This document shows, piece by piece, positions 40,022 through 49,815 of a stretch of DNA of 64,000 bases. Below the pieces are notes generated by a model that had not been told where the DNA came from, did not search any database, and worked only from the letters and a program-made list of their open reading frames with translations. The stretch is from Candidatus Mailhella merdavium (GTDB lineage: Bacteria > Desulfobacterota > Desulfovibrionia > Desulfovibrionales > Desulfovibrionaceae), in assembly GCA_019119045.1 (NCBI GenBank), contig DWXS01000042.1:1-64000 (forward strand). The letters run 5' to 3'. The position numbers and the translations under genes are program-made. Position 1 is the first letter of the stretch; each line of letters opens with the position of its first letter.

Positions 40022-41359
40022 TCAGCGTTTTCTACGCATCTCCACAAAATACAGAATGACGGCAGTCACGACAGTCGCGGCCGTATCCGCAGCCGGAAGA
40101 CTGAACCATACCCCGTTCAGCCCCAGCCAGCGGGGCAGAAGCAACAGACAGGGGATAAGAAAAAGCATCTGGCGGGAAAGAGAAAGAAAGCTTGCCACAG
40201 AAACCAGACCTATGGCCTGGAAATAGGCGGAAACCACTATCTGCCAGCCCACGATGAAAAAGACTGCCGTACAGGCTCGCAGCGCGCTGACGGAAAGGTT
40301 CTGCAGCTCGGGGTAATCGGTGAACATGCTGACCAGAACCCCCGGAGTGAACTGGAAGGAAATCCAGCCTGCTGTAGTGATGATCATTCCCGTTCCCATA
40401 CCGAGAAACAGGGTGCGGTGTACACGATCCATCCGCCCGGCGCCGAAGTTGTATCCGATGATGGGCTGCATGCCCTGAGTCAGCCCAATGACTACCATAC
40501 CGAAGAGCATAATCAGACGGTTCAGAATACCATAAGCGCCGATAGCAAGGTCTCCCCCATAGTGCTTCAGGCTCTGGTTGATGATGATCACCACCAGACA
40601 GGCACAGGCGTTCATGAAGAACGGAGGCAGCCCCACAGCCAGAATTTCCCGGCAGAGCGCGGGCTGAAAACGAAAAATTCCCGGGCGGAAGCGCACCATG
40701 GAGCTTTTGCGGGAAAAATGCAGCACAAGCCAGCAGCAGGAAGCAATCTGCCCCATGACAGTGGCCAGCGCCGCACCCCGCATCCCCCAGTGAAACGAAA
40801 ATATGAACAGCGGAGCAAGCACGATGTTCACCGCCACACTGACCAGAGCGGTTCCCATTGCCTTGGCAGGATAGCCGGAAGCTCGCGCAATGTTGTTAAG
40901 CCCCAGCATGAGGAAGCCTACCGGAGACGCGGCGAGCAGCACAACGATATAGTCCCGCGCATAGGGCCGGGTGTCATCGCTGGCGCCGAACAGGGTCAGA
41001 ATGGGATCTATAAAGATATAGAGCAGCAGGCCCGCCACGATACTGAGTACGAAGTTCATAAGAACCACCTGCCCGAGTACCTGCTCTGCCCGTTCCTCAT
41101 TCTTGCGCCCCAGCTCAATGGAGCACAGGGTCGCTCCGCCCACGGCCACCATCATGCACAGGGCCATGACCAGATTGAACAGAGGAAAGTTCACGGCCAG
41201 GCCGGAAATGGCCTGATGCCCGACGCCATGTCCGATGAATATGCCGGCAATGACATTATACATTGAAGTGATCGTCATACCGACGATTGCCGGCAGGGAA
41301 TACTTCAACAAAAGGCGGCCTATGGGCGCACCCGCGAGTTCTTTTGTCTTGTCGTCCAT
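40022..41359 (-). CDS. MATE family efflux transporter
   Basis: KYSLPAIVGMTITSMYNVIAGIFIGHGVG; GMQPIIGYNFGAGRMDRV. Confidence 0.92.
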   Translation of the reverse strand: MDDKTKELAGAPIGRLLLKYSLPAIVGMTITSMYNVIAGIFIGHGVGHQAISGLAVNFPLFNLVMALCMMVAVGGATLCSIELGRKNEERAEQVLGQVVLMNFVLSIVAGLLLYIFIDPILTLFGASDDTRPYARDYIVVLLAASPVGFLMLGLNNIARASGYPAKAMGTALVSVAVNIVLAPLFIFSFHWGMRGAALATVMGQIASCCWLVLHFSRKSSMVRFRPGIFRFQPALCREILAVGLPPFFMNACACLVVIIINQSLKHYGGDLAIGAYGILNRLIMLFGMVVIGLTQGMQPIIGYNFGAGRMDRVHRTLFLGMGTGMIITTAGWISFQFTPGVLVSMFTDYPELQNLSVSALRACTAVFFIVGWQIVVSAYFQAIGLVSVASFLSLSRQMLFLIPCLLLLPRWLGLNGVWFSLPAADTAATVVTAVILYFVEMRRKR

Positions 41360-41732
41360 ACTTCCCTCCGTGCGGTTCGGACAGGGATCTGCCCGGATCT
41401 TCCTGCCGGATGCATACTTCTGAAATGCACCGGCTCCCGCTCCATTTTTCAGAATAGCCTGTAACCTTTCATCCGGCAAGGCACTGAACAGCATGTCAAT
41501 CATCTTTACAATTTTGTCATAAACCATAATTTTTATTCATATGAGATCGCAAGTTTTCATTGATATATCATATATTGAGAAATACATTTTCTGTCCTGAT
41601 CTGATACTTTTTTGAAAAATACAGACTTTTTTCTTGCTAATCCCCTCTGTAACGGCTACATAGCGTCCACGTTTCCGGTTATGACAGAAATGGAAACGGA
41701 ATGTTGCGTCACAGAGTAAGGAGATCGCGCAC

Positions 41733-43106
41733 ATGAGCAATGAAATGGAGAAATTCGGCTATAAGCAGGAACTCAAGCGAGAGCTTGGTTTCAAAGACGT
41801 ATTCGTCTACGGGATGCTGTTCATGGTGGTCATCGCTCCCATGTCCATCTACGGGTACATCTCGAAAGACAGCAACATGATGACCCCCTTCGTGTACTTC
41901 GTGGGCATCTGCGCCATGTTCTTCACGGCCCTGAGCTACATGAAGATGAGCAATCGTTTTCCCATTGCGGGTTCGGTCTATGCCTATGTCCAGCGCGGTC
42001 TGAATCATCACGTCGGTTTCATCGCGGGCTGGCTGATTCTTCTTGACTATGTGTTTGTTCCCGCCCTGCTCTATCTCATGACCGCCAACTGGTGCGTCGA
42101 ACTCTTTCCTGCGACGCCACACTGGCTGTGGATACTGGTCTTTGTGGGGCTGAACACGCTGATTAACGTGCGCGGCATCACCTACACGGCCAAGGCCGAC
42201 TGGATCATGTTCTATGTGGAAGTGGTCATTCTGGCCCTGTTCATCGGCTTCGGCCTGAATTACGTCCTCGGCGAAGGCGGCGGCACGGGCAAACTGGTCA
42301 TGGATCCGCTGTACCGTCCCGGAGAAATGAACCTTCACTTCATCGGTCTGGCCTGCACCATCGCCTGCCTTTCCTTCCTCGGATTCGACGGTATCAGCAC
42401 GCTTGCGGAAGAAACCCACAAGCCGGAAGTCACCATCGGCCGCGCGACCATGGCCGCCCTGCTGTGCATCGGCTTTCTGTTCATTCTTCAGACCTATGTT
42501 GCCACCATCATCCAGCCGGATCTGAGCAAGCTCAATCCCGATACCGCCTTCTTTGACGCTGCGGCCATTGCCGGCGGGGAATGGTTCCGCAAGGTGCTTC
42601 TGGTGGTCAACATTCTGGCCGTGGGCATTGCCAACACCATGAACGCCCAGGCCGCGACCTCCCGCGTACTGTACGGCATGTCCCGCGACAAGGTTCTGCC
42701 GCTGGTCTCCGGCCTGCTGTGCAGGGTGCATCCCAAATTCCATACCCCGTACATGGCCACTATTCTGGTAGGTATCTTCTCCATCGCCGTAGCTGAATTC
42801 TCCACCGTGGACGACCTTGCCCGTCTGGTGAACTTCGGCGCGCTGACCTCTTTCATCCTGCTCAATGTCGCCGTCTTCAACTTCTTCTGGCTGCGCGAAG
42901 GTCAGCGCGGCGGCAAGGCACTGCTCAACTATGTCATCTGCCCCCTCTGCGGCGTACTCATCCTCGGCTATGTATGGTTTTCCTTCGATTCCGTCACCCA
43001 GATAGTCGGCTTCACCTGGCTGGGCCTCGGTCTGATCATCGGCTTCGTCAAGAGCAAGGGCTACAAGGAAGTTCCCGAAGCCTTCCGCAAGTCCGACATG
43101 GTTTAG
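41733..43106 (+). CDS. APC-family permease
   Basis: 12-TM APC pattern; FPIAGSVYAYVQRGLNHHVGFIAGWLILLDY. Confidence 0.92.
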   Translation: MSNEMEKFGYKQELKRELGFKDVFVYGMLFMVVIAPMSIYGYISKDSNMMTPFVYFVGICAMFFTALSYMKMSNRFPIAGSVYAYVQRGLNHHVGFIAGWLILLDYVFVPALLYLMTANWCVELFPATPHWLWILVFVGLNTLINVRGITYTAKADWIMFYVEVVILALFIGFGLNYVLGEGGGTGKLVMDPLYRPGEMNLHFIGLACTIACLSFLGFDGISTLAEETHKPEVTIGRATMAALLCIGFLFILQTYVATIIQPDLSKLNPDTAFFDAAAIAGGEWFRKVLLVVNILAVGIANTMNAQAATSRVLYGMSRDKVLPLVSGLLCRVHPKFHTPYMATILVGIFSIAVAEFSTVDDLARLVNFGALTSFILLNVAVFNFFWLREGQRGGKALLNYVICPLCGVLILGYVWFSFDSVTQIVGFTWLGLGLIIGFVKSKGYKEVPEAFRKSDMV

Positions 43107-43137
43107 TCGCACAATCATTCAACAAGGAGCATTCAAC

Positions 43138-44034
43138 ATGCATTACGTTGACAAAGTTGTTTATACCTTCAGTGCGGACAATACGCCCCTAATTTCCGTA
43201 AAATCCGGCGATCTGGTAACCTTCCGCACTCAGGACTGCTTCAGCAACCAGATGCACTCCGAAAGCCAGCTCGTCACCACCTGCGATTACAGCAAGATGA
43301 ACCCCGCCACCGGCCCCGTTTTTGTGGAAGGTGCAAAGCCCGGCGATGTCATCAAGGTGGAACTGCTCGATATTCAGTGCGACAGCATCGGCACCACGAC
43401 CACCCTGCCCGCCATCGGCCCCCTGCACGACCGCTGCGAAACCCGTACCAAGCGCATCCCCGTAGAAGGCGGCAAGGCCCGCTTCAATGACATAGAATTT
43501 CCGATCAACACCATGATCGGCGTCATCGGCTGCGCGCCCGAACCGGGTAAAAGCGTACCCTGCGGCTTCCCCGGAAGTCACGGCGGCAACCTTGACTGCA
43601 AACTCATGGTCAAGGGCAACACTGCCTACTTCCCCGTGCGCGTGGAAGGCGGACTCGTCCAGATGGGCGATCTCCACGCCGTCATGGGCGACAGCGAACT
43701 GTGCGGCACCGGCCTTGAAATCAACGGTACGGTCATTGCCCGCCTGACGCTGATCAAGAACTGCCCCATTGAATGGCCCGTGCTGGAAACCAGCGACATG
43801 TGGTACACGCTGGCCTCTGCCGCCGAATTCCCCGAGGCCCTGCGCCATGTCAGCGTGCAGATGCAGGAACTCGTGGCAAAAGCTACGGGCTGGGATCGTA
43901 CCGACGCCTACCTTTACATGTCCCTGCGCGGCGATGTGGAAACCTGCCAGGCCTGCAAGCCCTGTGAAGTGGATCTCATCCTCCGCCTCGGCGTGCCCAA
44001 GGCGGATATGAAAAAGCCTCTTATCGAAGGATAG
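43138..44034 (+). CDS. Acetamidase/formamidase family protein
   Basis: GPVFVEGAKPGDVIKVELLDI; GVIGCAPE; FPGSHGGNLDCKLM; GDLHAVMGDSELCGTGLEI. Confidence 0.94.
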   Translation: MHYVDKVVYTFSADNTPLISVKSGDLVTFRTQDCFSNQMHSESQLVTTCDYSKMNPATGPVFVEGAKPGDVIKVELLDIQCDSIGTTTTLPAIGPLHDRCETRTKRIPVEGGKARFNDIEFPINTMIGVIGCAPEPGKSVPCGFPGSHGGNLDCKLMVKGNTAYFPVRVEGGLVQMGDLHAVMGDSELCGTGLEINGTVIARLTLIKNCPIEWPVLETSDMWYTLASAAEFPEALRHVSVQMQELVAKATGWDRTDAYLYMSLRGDVETCQACKPCEVDLILRLGVPKADMKKPLIEG

Positions 44035-44057
44035 TCTGGCAGAACTTCTCTAAAATC

Positions 44058-44093
44058 AGAAGGGGTCGGCGTGATGTCACGCCGACCCCTTCT
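44058..44093 (+). terminator. Terminator after acetamidase/formamidase gene
   Basis: AGAAGGGGTCGGCGTGA tg TCACGCCGACCCCTTCT. Confidence 0.8.
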
Positions 44094-44111
44094 CATCTTT
44101 TCCGGTAAATT

Positions 44112-45248
44112 TCACAAGCCTACGGGAAAGGCATTGAACAACCAGCCTACAAACGTGAACAATATCAGCAGGGTGGTCACAAAAACAGCGAGCAGCTTCC
44201 AGCTCATCACCTGACGCAGCATAAGCAGTTCCGGCAGACTGACCGCCACGGTACTCATACAGAAAGCCAGCGTGGTTCCCACCGGCAGCCCCTTGAGCAA
44301 CAGACTTTCCAGAATGGGAATAATCCCCGTGACATTGGCATAAAGCGGAACTCCGGCGGCCACGGCGACAGGGACAGTCCACCAGCTCCCGCCGCCCAGT
44401 GTCCCGGCGAACCATTCCTGAGGCACAAGCCCGTGCAGAGCCGCCCCGACGGCGACACCGGCGATCACCCATGGCCATACGCGGCGGAAAATGTTGCGCG
44501 TCTCGCCAAGGGCAAAGGCATGACGCTCCCACAATCCGGGCTTTCTCAAAAGCAATCCGCCCGCACCTGCATAGCCTCCTTCGCCGCTTAAAGGACGCAG
44601 CCAGCGTTCAGCACGGATCGCATCCATGACCATACCGCCCGCAATGCCCGCGCACAACCCGGTCGCCACATACAGCGCAGTAAACTTCCAGCCCAGAAGT
44701 CCCCACAGCAGCACAACGGCAACTTCATTGATCAGCGGCGAGGCAATCAGGAAGGAAAGCGTCATGCCCAGCGGAACCCCGGCCGACGTAAAGCCCAGAA
44801 AAAGCGGAATGCTCGAGCAGGAACAGAAAGGCGTGATCGCCCCGAGTACGGCTCCCAGAATGTAGCCTGCCCCCCGGCCCTTTCCCGCCAGAACATCCCG
44901 GACTTTCTCAGCCCGCAGTCCTGCCCGCAACCAGCTGATGACATACACCATCAGTACGAGCAGGAGGAGAATCTTGGCCGTGTCATAGAGAAAAAAGGTC
45001 AAGGCTCCGGCCGCAGCCGCACCCCAGCCCAGCGACAGTATGGTCTGTTCGATTCGGATCGAAAGCGGATCCAGTGTGGAGTATACCGCCGCCCATATCA
45101 GCAGACACAGCAGCCCCGTTCCGAAATAGCGCACTCTATTCACTTTCCGCACCGGCATAATCTCCTGCAGCCGGCTTGAACAACTACAGCCACACGGAGC
45201 CATGGGCAACTGCCGCCTGCCTTCCGTACGTTCTTCATTCCCAGACAT
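44112..45248 (-). CDS. Permease of the DUF318/ArsP_1 superfamily
   Basis: TPFCSCSSIPLFLGFTSAGVPLGMTLSFLIASPLINEVAVVLL; Cys-rich N-terminus CGCSCSS; RBS AAGGAGG before 45248. Confidence 0.85.
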   Translation of the reverse strand: MSGNEERTEGRRQLPMAPCGCSCSSRLQEIMPVRKVNRVRYFGTGLLCLLIWAAVYSTLDPLSIRIEQTILSLGWGAAAAGALTFFLYDTAKILLLLVLMVYVISWLRAGLRAEKVRDVLAGKGRGAGYILGAVLGAITPFCSCSSIPLFLGFTSAGVPLGMTLSFLIASPLINEVAVVLLWGLLGWKFTALYVATGLCAGIAGGMVMDAIRAERWLRPLSGEGGYAGAGGLLLRKPGLWERHAFALGETRNIFRRVWPWVIAGVAVGAALHGLVPQEWFAGTLGGGSWWTVPVAVAAGVPLYANVTGIIPILESLLLKGLPVGTTLAFCMSTVAVSLPELLMLRQVMSWKLLAVFVTTLLILFTFVGWLFNAFPVGL

Positions 45249-45430
45249 GAAAAACCTCCTTTTCAAACACACTCGGGAACAACCGGATGGCTCCGGCCTC
45301 GCTCCATCCCGGTGTGAACCAACATCCGGCGCAGCTCCTGAAACGGCGCGCCGTTTCCCTTTCTCCCAGCGCATGATTCTCGCTGAAATGCTTCCTCATC
45401 CGGCAGATGCGCCGTTTCGGAACCGCCATA

Positions 45431-45450
45431 ATTTTACTTATTGGCAAAAA
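45431..45450. promoter_or_regulatory. Putative ArsR-family operator upstream of the permease gene
   Basis: ATTTTACTTATTGGCAAAAA, near-identical to the arsR-proximal box. Confidence 0.65.
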
Positions 45451-45499
45451 AACCAATTATAAGCGCAACCATTTCGTGGAGGACATTCCTTAGGGCAAA

Positions 45500-45832
45500 C
45501 TAGTCCGACAAATTTCGCTTCAGCAAATCCAGTCGCCCCAGGATTCTCTTTTCCACAAGCTCCCCGGTACAGGCCAGAAAATTTTCCAGACAGCACAGGG
45601 CAAGACGGTAATAGACGCTGGTTCCCCGCTTTTCTGAAAGCACCACGCCTGCCTCGCGTAATATGGAAAGATGCTTTGATACGGTGGATATGTCGTCACC
45701 CACCAGCGTCTGCAAATCACAGACGCACTTCTCCCCGCTGCGCAGAGCGTCCACCATGAGCAGGCGACTCGGATGCCCCAGTGCCTTGAAAATTTTGGCC
45801 TGTTCCGCAATATACTCTCTATGTCTGTCCAT
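45500..45832 (-). CDS. ArsR-family metalloregulator
   Basis: ALRSGEKCVCDLQTLVGDDISTVSKHLSILREAGVVLSEKRGTSVYYRL; CVC metal-binding motif. Confidence 0.93.
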   Translation of the reverse strand: MDRHREYIAEQAKIFKALGHPSRLLMVDALRSGEKCVCDLQTLVGDDISTVSKHLSILREAGVVLSEKRGTSVYYRLALCCLENFLACTGELVEKRILGRLDLLKRNLSD

Positions 45833-45843
45833 CTCGAACCTTT

Positions 45844-45863
45844 ATTTTACTTTTTGGTAAAAT
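45844..45863. promoter_or_regulatory. Putative ArsR-family operator upstream of arsR
   Basis: Perfect dyad ATTTTAC-TTTTTG-GTAAAAT. Confidence 0.7.
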
Positions 45864-45936
45864 AGTAATATATCTCCGACCCGTCAAGCCTCTTCAGAAA
45901 GAGCCTTGCCAAAATATGTCGCAGCGTCTATGCTGA

Positions 45937-46028
45937 TCGGAGCTGGGGGAGCCGGAAGGCTGAGAGTGGGCGCAAGCCCTGACCCTTGGAACCTGATGCG
46001 GATCATGCCGCCGAAGGGAAGCGACGCC
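45937..46028 (+). ncRNA. TPP riboswitch (THI element)
   Basis: gctgggggagcc...GGCTGAGA...GACCCTTGGAACCTGATGCGGATCATGCCGCCGAAGGGAAGC, upstream of thiS. Confidence 0.95.
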
Positions 46029-46042
46029 TGCCGATATTGCGA

Positions 46043-46067
46043 ACGCCCGCCTCCTGCGGGCGTTTTT
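46043..46067 (+). terminator. Riboswitch expression-platform terminator
   Basis: ACGCCCGC ctcct GCGGGCGT TTTT just after the TPP aptamer. Confidence 0.88.
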
Positions 46068-46106
46068 CGTTTCCCCCACCCCTTTTCTTTTTCATGCGAG
46101 GAACAC

Positions 46107-46307
46107 ATGCGTCTTACGATCAACGGACAGGAGCGGGATTGCGCGGAGGGAAGCACGCTGGGCGCGCTTCTGGAAGAACTGCGTCTTTCTCCCTCCGCTG
46201 TAGTAGTGGAACGGAACAGGGATATCGTGCCGCGGGAAAGTCTGAGCGACCTTGTTCTTGCCGACGGCGACAGGCTGGAAATCGTGCGCCTTGTCGGCGG
46301 CGGCTGA
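46107..46307 (+). CDS. thiS: Sulfur carrier protein ThiS
   Basis: [12 protein letters not shown]...[15 protein letters not shown]-terminal GGG. Confidence 0.95.
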   Translation: MRLTINGQERDCAEGSTLGALLEELRLSPSAVVVERNRDIVPRESLSDLVLADGDRLEIVRLVGGG

Positions 46308-46366
46308 TCCGGCAGACGACCATGCCTTCCCCCTTGTTTCCCTTTCAGTTTTATGGAGTATCAGCC

Positions 46367-47152
46367 ATGACCGACAACTCAAAAGATCCCCTTATCATCG
46401 GCGGCGTCGAACTCGGCTGCCGTCTGTTCACCGGAACGGGTAAATACGGCGACGACGCCCTGATTCCCGATATTATCGCCGCATCCGGCTGTGAAGTCGT
46501 CACCGTTGCCCTGCGCCGCGTGGATCTGGGCAATCCCAACGACAACATTCTTTCTCACATACCCGCCGGAGTACGCCTGCTCCCCAACACGTCGGGAGCG
46601 CGCGACGCCGACGAAGCGGTGCGTATCGCCAGACTGGCCCGTGCCGCAGGCTGCGGGGACTGGATAAAAATCGAGGTCATTTCCGACTCGCGCCATCTCC
46701 TGCCGGACGGCTACGCCACAGCCCGCGCTACGGAAATTCTGGCCAAAGAAGGGTTCACCGTACTGCCCTATATCAATGCCGATCTGTATGTCGCCCGGGA
46801 TCTCGTGAACGCGGGGGCCGCCGCCGTCATGCCTCTGGGTGCGCCCATAGGCAGTAACCGAGGTCTGAAGGCCAGGGAAATGATCCGCATCCTCATTGAG
46901 GAAATAGACCTGCCCATTATCGTGGACGCAGGACTCGGCGCGCCTTCTCATGCTTGCGAAGCCATGGAAATGGGCGCGGCGGCCTGTCTGGTGAACACGG
47001 CCGTTGCTACGGCGAACGATCCCGTTCTCATGGCACGGGCCTTTGCCGATGCGGTGAAAGCCGGGCGCGACGCCTTCCGCGCCGGAACAGGGCGCGTTCT
47101 GAGCGGAGGAGCGGCCGCCTCTTCTCCTCTTACCGGTTTTCTTGACGCGTGA
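46367..47152 (+). CDS. thiG: Thiazole synthase
   Basis: [67 protein letters not shown]. Confidence 0.97.
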   Translation: MTDNSKDPLIIGGVELGCRLFTGTGKYGDDALIPDIIAASGCEVVTVALRRVDLGNPNDNILSHIPAGVRLLPNTSGARDADEAVRIARLARAAGCGDWIKIEVISDSRHLLPDGYATARATEILAKEGFTVLPYINADLYVARDLVNAGAAAVMPLGAPIGSNRGLKAREMIRILIEEIDLPIIVDAGLGAPSHACEAMEMGAAACLVNTAVATANDPVLMARAFADAVKAGRDAFRAGTGRVLSGGAAASSPLTGFLDA

Positions 47153-47160
47153 GGCACAGT

Positions 47161-48348
47161 ATGACGCATCCACTGTTTTATGATGAAGTAAAGCGCCACG
47201 ATCACGCAGAACTTGCCCGCCGTTTTGCACAGGCCGGGGAAGACGCCGTTCTCCGCGCCATCTGCTCCGCAGAGCAGGGTGACGCTCTGACGGAAGACGA
47301 CTATATTGCCCTTCTTTCCCCCGCGGCCGCGCCGCATCTTGAACGCATGGCCGAAGCGGCCCGTACCCTCACCCGGCGCAACTTCGGGCGCGCGATACAG
47401 CTCTTCACCCCGCTCTACCTTGCCAACTACTGCACAAACCGCTGTGTTTACTGCGGATTCAATACCGGCAACGACATTGCCCGGCGCAAGTTGAGCATGG
47501 AGGAAATAGATGCGGAAGGCGCGGCCATTGCCGCCACGGGTCTGCGCCATATCCTCCTGCTCACCGGCGACGCTCCGAAGCTCACCGGGCCGGAATATAT
47601 CGCAGATGCGGCCCGCGTACTCCGCAAACACATGCCGGGCATCAGCGTGGAAGTCTATTCCCTGACCGAAGAGGAATACGCGCTGCTGGCTCAGGCCGGA
47701 GTCGACGGCATGACCATGTTTCAGGAAACCTATAACGAAGAACTGTATGCCAAGCTGCACCCCGCAGGTCCGAAACGGGATTTCCGCTTCCGTCTTGACG
47801 CGCCGGACAGAGCGGGACAGGCAAAACTGCGTTCCCTCAATGTAGGCGCGCTGCTTGGTCTGGACGACTGGCGCATGGACAGCTTTTTCACCGGGCTGCA
47901 CGCCCGCTGGCTGCAATGCCATTACCCGGCCGCGGACATTGCCCTGTCCGTACCGCGTATGCGGCCGCATGTGGGCGTGTTCGACGACGTGCATCCCGTC
48001 TCGGATCGCGATCTGGTACAAATCATCACCGCGGCCCGGCTCTTCCTGCCCACCGCGGGCATTGTCGTTTCCTCGCGGGAAAGCGCGCAGTTCCGCGACC
48101 GTCTCATGCGCATTGCCGTCACCCGTGTTTCCGCCGGCGTATCCACGGCCGTGGGCGGCCATGCCGGTGCACCCGCACACGACGACGATTCGCCCCAGTT
48201 CGATATCGCCGATCCGCGCAGCCCCGCCCAGATGAGCGAGGCCATCCGTGCGCTCGGCCTCTCGCCCGTGTTCAAGTACTGGGAACCGCTGGAAGGGGAA
48301 AGCTTCTCCTGCGGCTGCGCCCCCTTCCGGAAGGACAGCCGCGCATGA
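47161..48348 (+). CDS. thiH: 2-iminoacetate synthase ThiH
   Basis: Radical SAM CTNRCVYCGF motif; YLANYC; downstream of thiG. Confidence 0.96.
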   Translation: MTHPLFYDEVKRHDHAELARRFAQAGEDAVLRAICSAEQGDALTEDDYIALLSPAAAPHLERMAEAARTLTRRNFGRAIQLFTPLYLANYCTNRCVYCGFNTGNDIARRKLSMEEIDAEGAAIAATGLRHILLLTGDAPKLTGPEYIADAARVLRKHMPGISVEVYSLTEEEYALLAQAGVDGMTMFQETYNEELYAKLHPAGPKRDFRFRLDAPDRAGQAKLRSLNVGALLGLDDWRMDSFFTGLHARWLQCHYPAADIALSVPRMRPHVGVFDDVHPVSDRDLVQIITAARLFLPTAGIVVSSRESAQFRDRLMRIAVTRVSAGVSTAVGGHAGAPAHDDDSPQFDIADPRSPAQMSEAIRALGLSPVFKYWEPLEGESFSCGCAPFRKDSRA

Positions 48349-48977
48349 TCCGGCTTCCGTCCCCTTCCCCCGGGCTGGACTGGCATGACGTTATGGCCTG
48401 CCACCTGCCCCCCGGACATATTGCCCGCCTGGACAGCGTCCGGGTGGGCATTGCCGGAGCGGGCGGCCTGGGCTCCAACTGTGCCATGCTGCTGGTCCGC
48501 TCCGGTGTCCGCCATCTGTATATCGCGGATCACGACGTCGTATCACTCTCCAATCTGAATCGTCAGTTCTTCTTTCCCGATCAGCTTGGACAATCCAAAA
48601 TCGCGGCTCTGGCGGAAAATCTGCGCGCCCTCAATCCCTCGCTGGATCTGACGCTCCTGCCTGAGCGTCTGGACGAGTCTTCCGCCGTAACGTTCTTCTC
48701 CTCTTGCGACATTGTGGCGGAAGCCGTGGACGATGCGGAAACAAAACAGAAACTGATCCACGCGCTGCTGGAAGCCGGACATGTGGTAGTGGCCGCGTCC
48801 GGCATGGCCGGATGGGGAAACGACATGCGCCGCCGCATACTCGGACGCCTCACCGTTGTCGGCGATTTTACATCGGAAGTGAACAGGAACGCCCCGCCGC
48901 TCGCTCCCCGCGTCATGCTGGCCGCCGCCATGCAGGCCGATGAAATTCTCCGCCGCATACTCGATGAGGAACAATGA
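48345..48977 (+). CDS. thiF: ThiF-family adenylyltransferase
   Basis: VGIAGAGGLGSNCAMLLVRSGVRHLYIADHDVVSLSNLNRQFFF; ATGA overlap with thiH. Confidence 0.93.
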   Translation: MIRLPSPSPGLDWHDVMACHLPPGHIARLDSVRVGIAGAGGLGSNCAMLLVRSGVRHLYIADHDVVSLSNLNRQFFFPDQLGQSKIAALAENLRALNPSLDLTLLPERLDESSAVTFFSSCDIVAEAVDDAETKQKLIHALLEAGHVVVAASGMAGWGNDMRRRILGRLTVVGDFTSEVNRNAPPLAPRVMLAAAMQADEILRRILDEEQ

Positions 48978-49064
48978 CGGAGGATACTGTAATGCAAGCC
49001 GCCTGCCCCATCCCGGAATTTTTTCCATCTATGCTCCCGTCAGCTTACCTATATGAGGACTCCC

Positions 49065-49730
49065 ATGAGCAGCACCCGTATTCTTCCCGGTTCCCGTCCT
49101 GATGCCGATATTTATGCCCTTACGGACAGCCGTCTCTCCCTCGGCCGCTCTCTTGAGGAAGTTGCCTCCGCCCTTCTCGGGGCAGGCATAAAAATTCTCC
49201 AGTACAGGGAAAAGGAGATGGACGGCGGAGAGATGCTCGAACAATGCCGCCTACTCCGCCGCCTCACCCGCAAAGCCTCAGCCTGCCTGATCATTGACGA
49301 TCATGTCGATATCGCCATGCTCTGCGGAGCCGACGGCGTTCACGTCGGCCAGAGTGACATTCCCGTGCCCGATGTCCGCGCTCTTGTCGGGCCGGACATG
49401 ATTATCGGCCTGTCCACTCACTCCCCGGATCAGGCCCGGGCCGCCGTTGCCGTCGGCGCGGACTACATCGGCGTCGGCCCCATTTTCGCTACACAGACAA
49501 AGAAAAATGTCTGCGCTCCGGTCACGCTGGAATATCTGGATTGGGTAGTCGCCCATATCGATCTGCCTTTCGTCGCCATCGGCGGCATCAAGGAACACAA
49601 CATCGCGGAAGTAGCCCGCCACGGCGCGAAATGCTGCGCGCTGGTTTCCGAACTGGTAGGCGCACCCGATATTGCCTCCAGAGTTGCCGCCGTAAGAGCC
49701 GCCATGCACGGAACAGCAGACGGCCAGTAA
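49065..49730 (+). CDS. thiE: Thiamine-phosphate synthase-like protein (copy 2)
   Basis: IYALTDSRLSLGRSLEEVASALLGAGIKILQYREKEMDG; GADGVHVGQSDIPVPDVR; VGPIFATQTKKN. Confidence 0.93.
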   Translation: MSSTRILPGSRPDADIYALTDSRLSLGRSLEEVASALLGAGIKILQYREKEMDGGEMLEQCRLLRRLTRKASACLIIDDHVDIAMLCGADGVHVGQSDIPVPDVRALVGPDMIIGLSTHSPDQARAAVAVGADYIGVGPIFATQTKKNVCAPVTLEYLDWVVAHIDLPFVAIGGIKEHNIAEVARHGAKCCALVSELVGAPDIASRVAAVRAAMHGTADGQ

Positions 49731-49731
49731 G

Positions 49732-49767
49732 CATCCCCCGCCTTTTCTCTGGAAAACGGGGGATGCA
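49732..49767 (+). terminator. Stem-loop at end of thi operon
   Basis: GCATCCCCCG...CGGGGGATGC. Confidence 0.65.
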
Positions 49768-49815
49768 CAGACAGTCTGTCAGACTTTCAAGATATTCTGC
49801 AGAAAGGAACAATCA

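Noticed and set aside
41709-43118. 469-aa minus-strand ORF opposite the APC permease
   Set aside because: Antisense shadow ORF, E/D/H/Q-rich; the plus-strand gene has convincing APC motifs and RBS.
45290-45340. Possible third copy of the dispersed element (GGTGTGAACCAACAT)
   Set aside because: Only a short match; the surrounding conserved blocks are absent.
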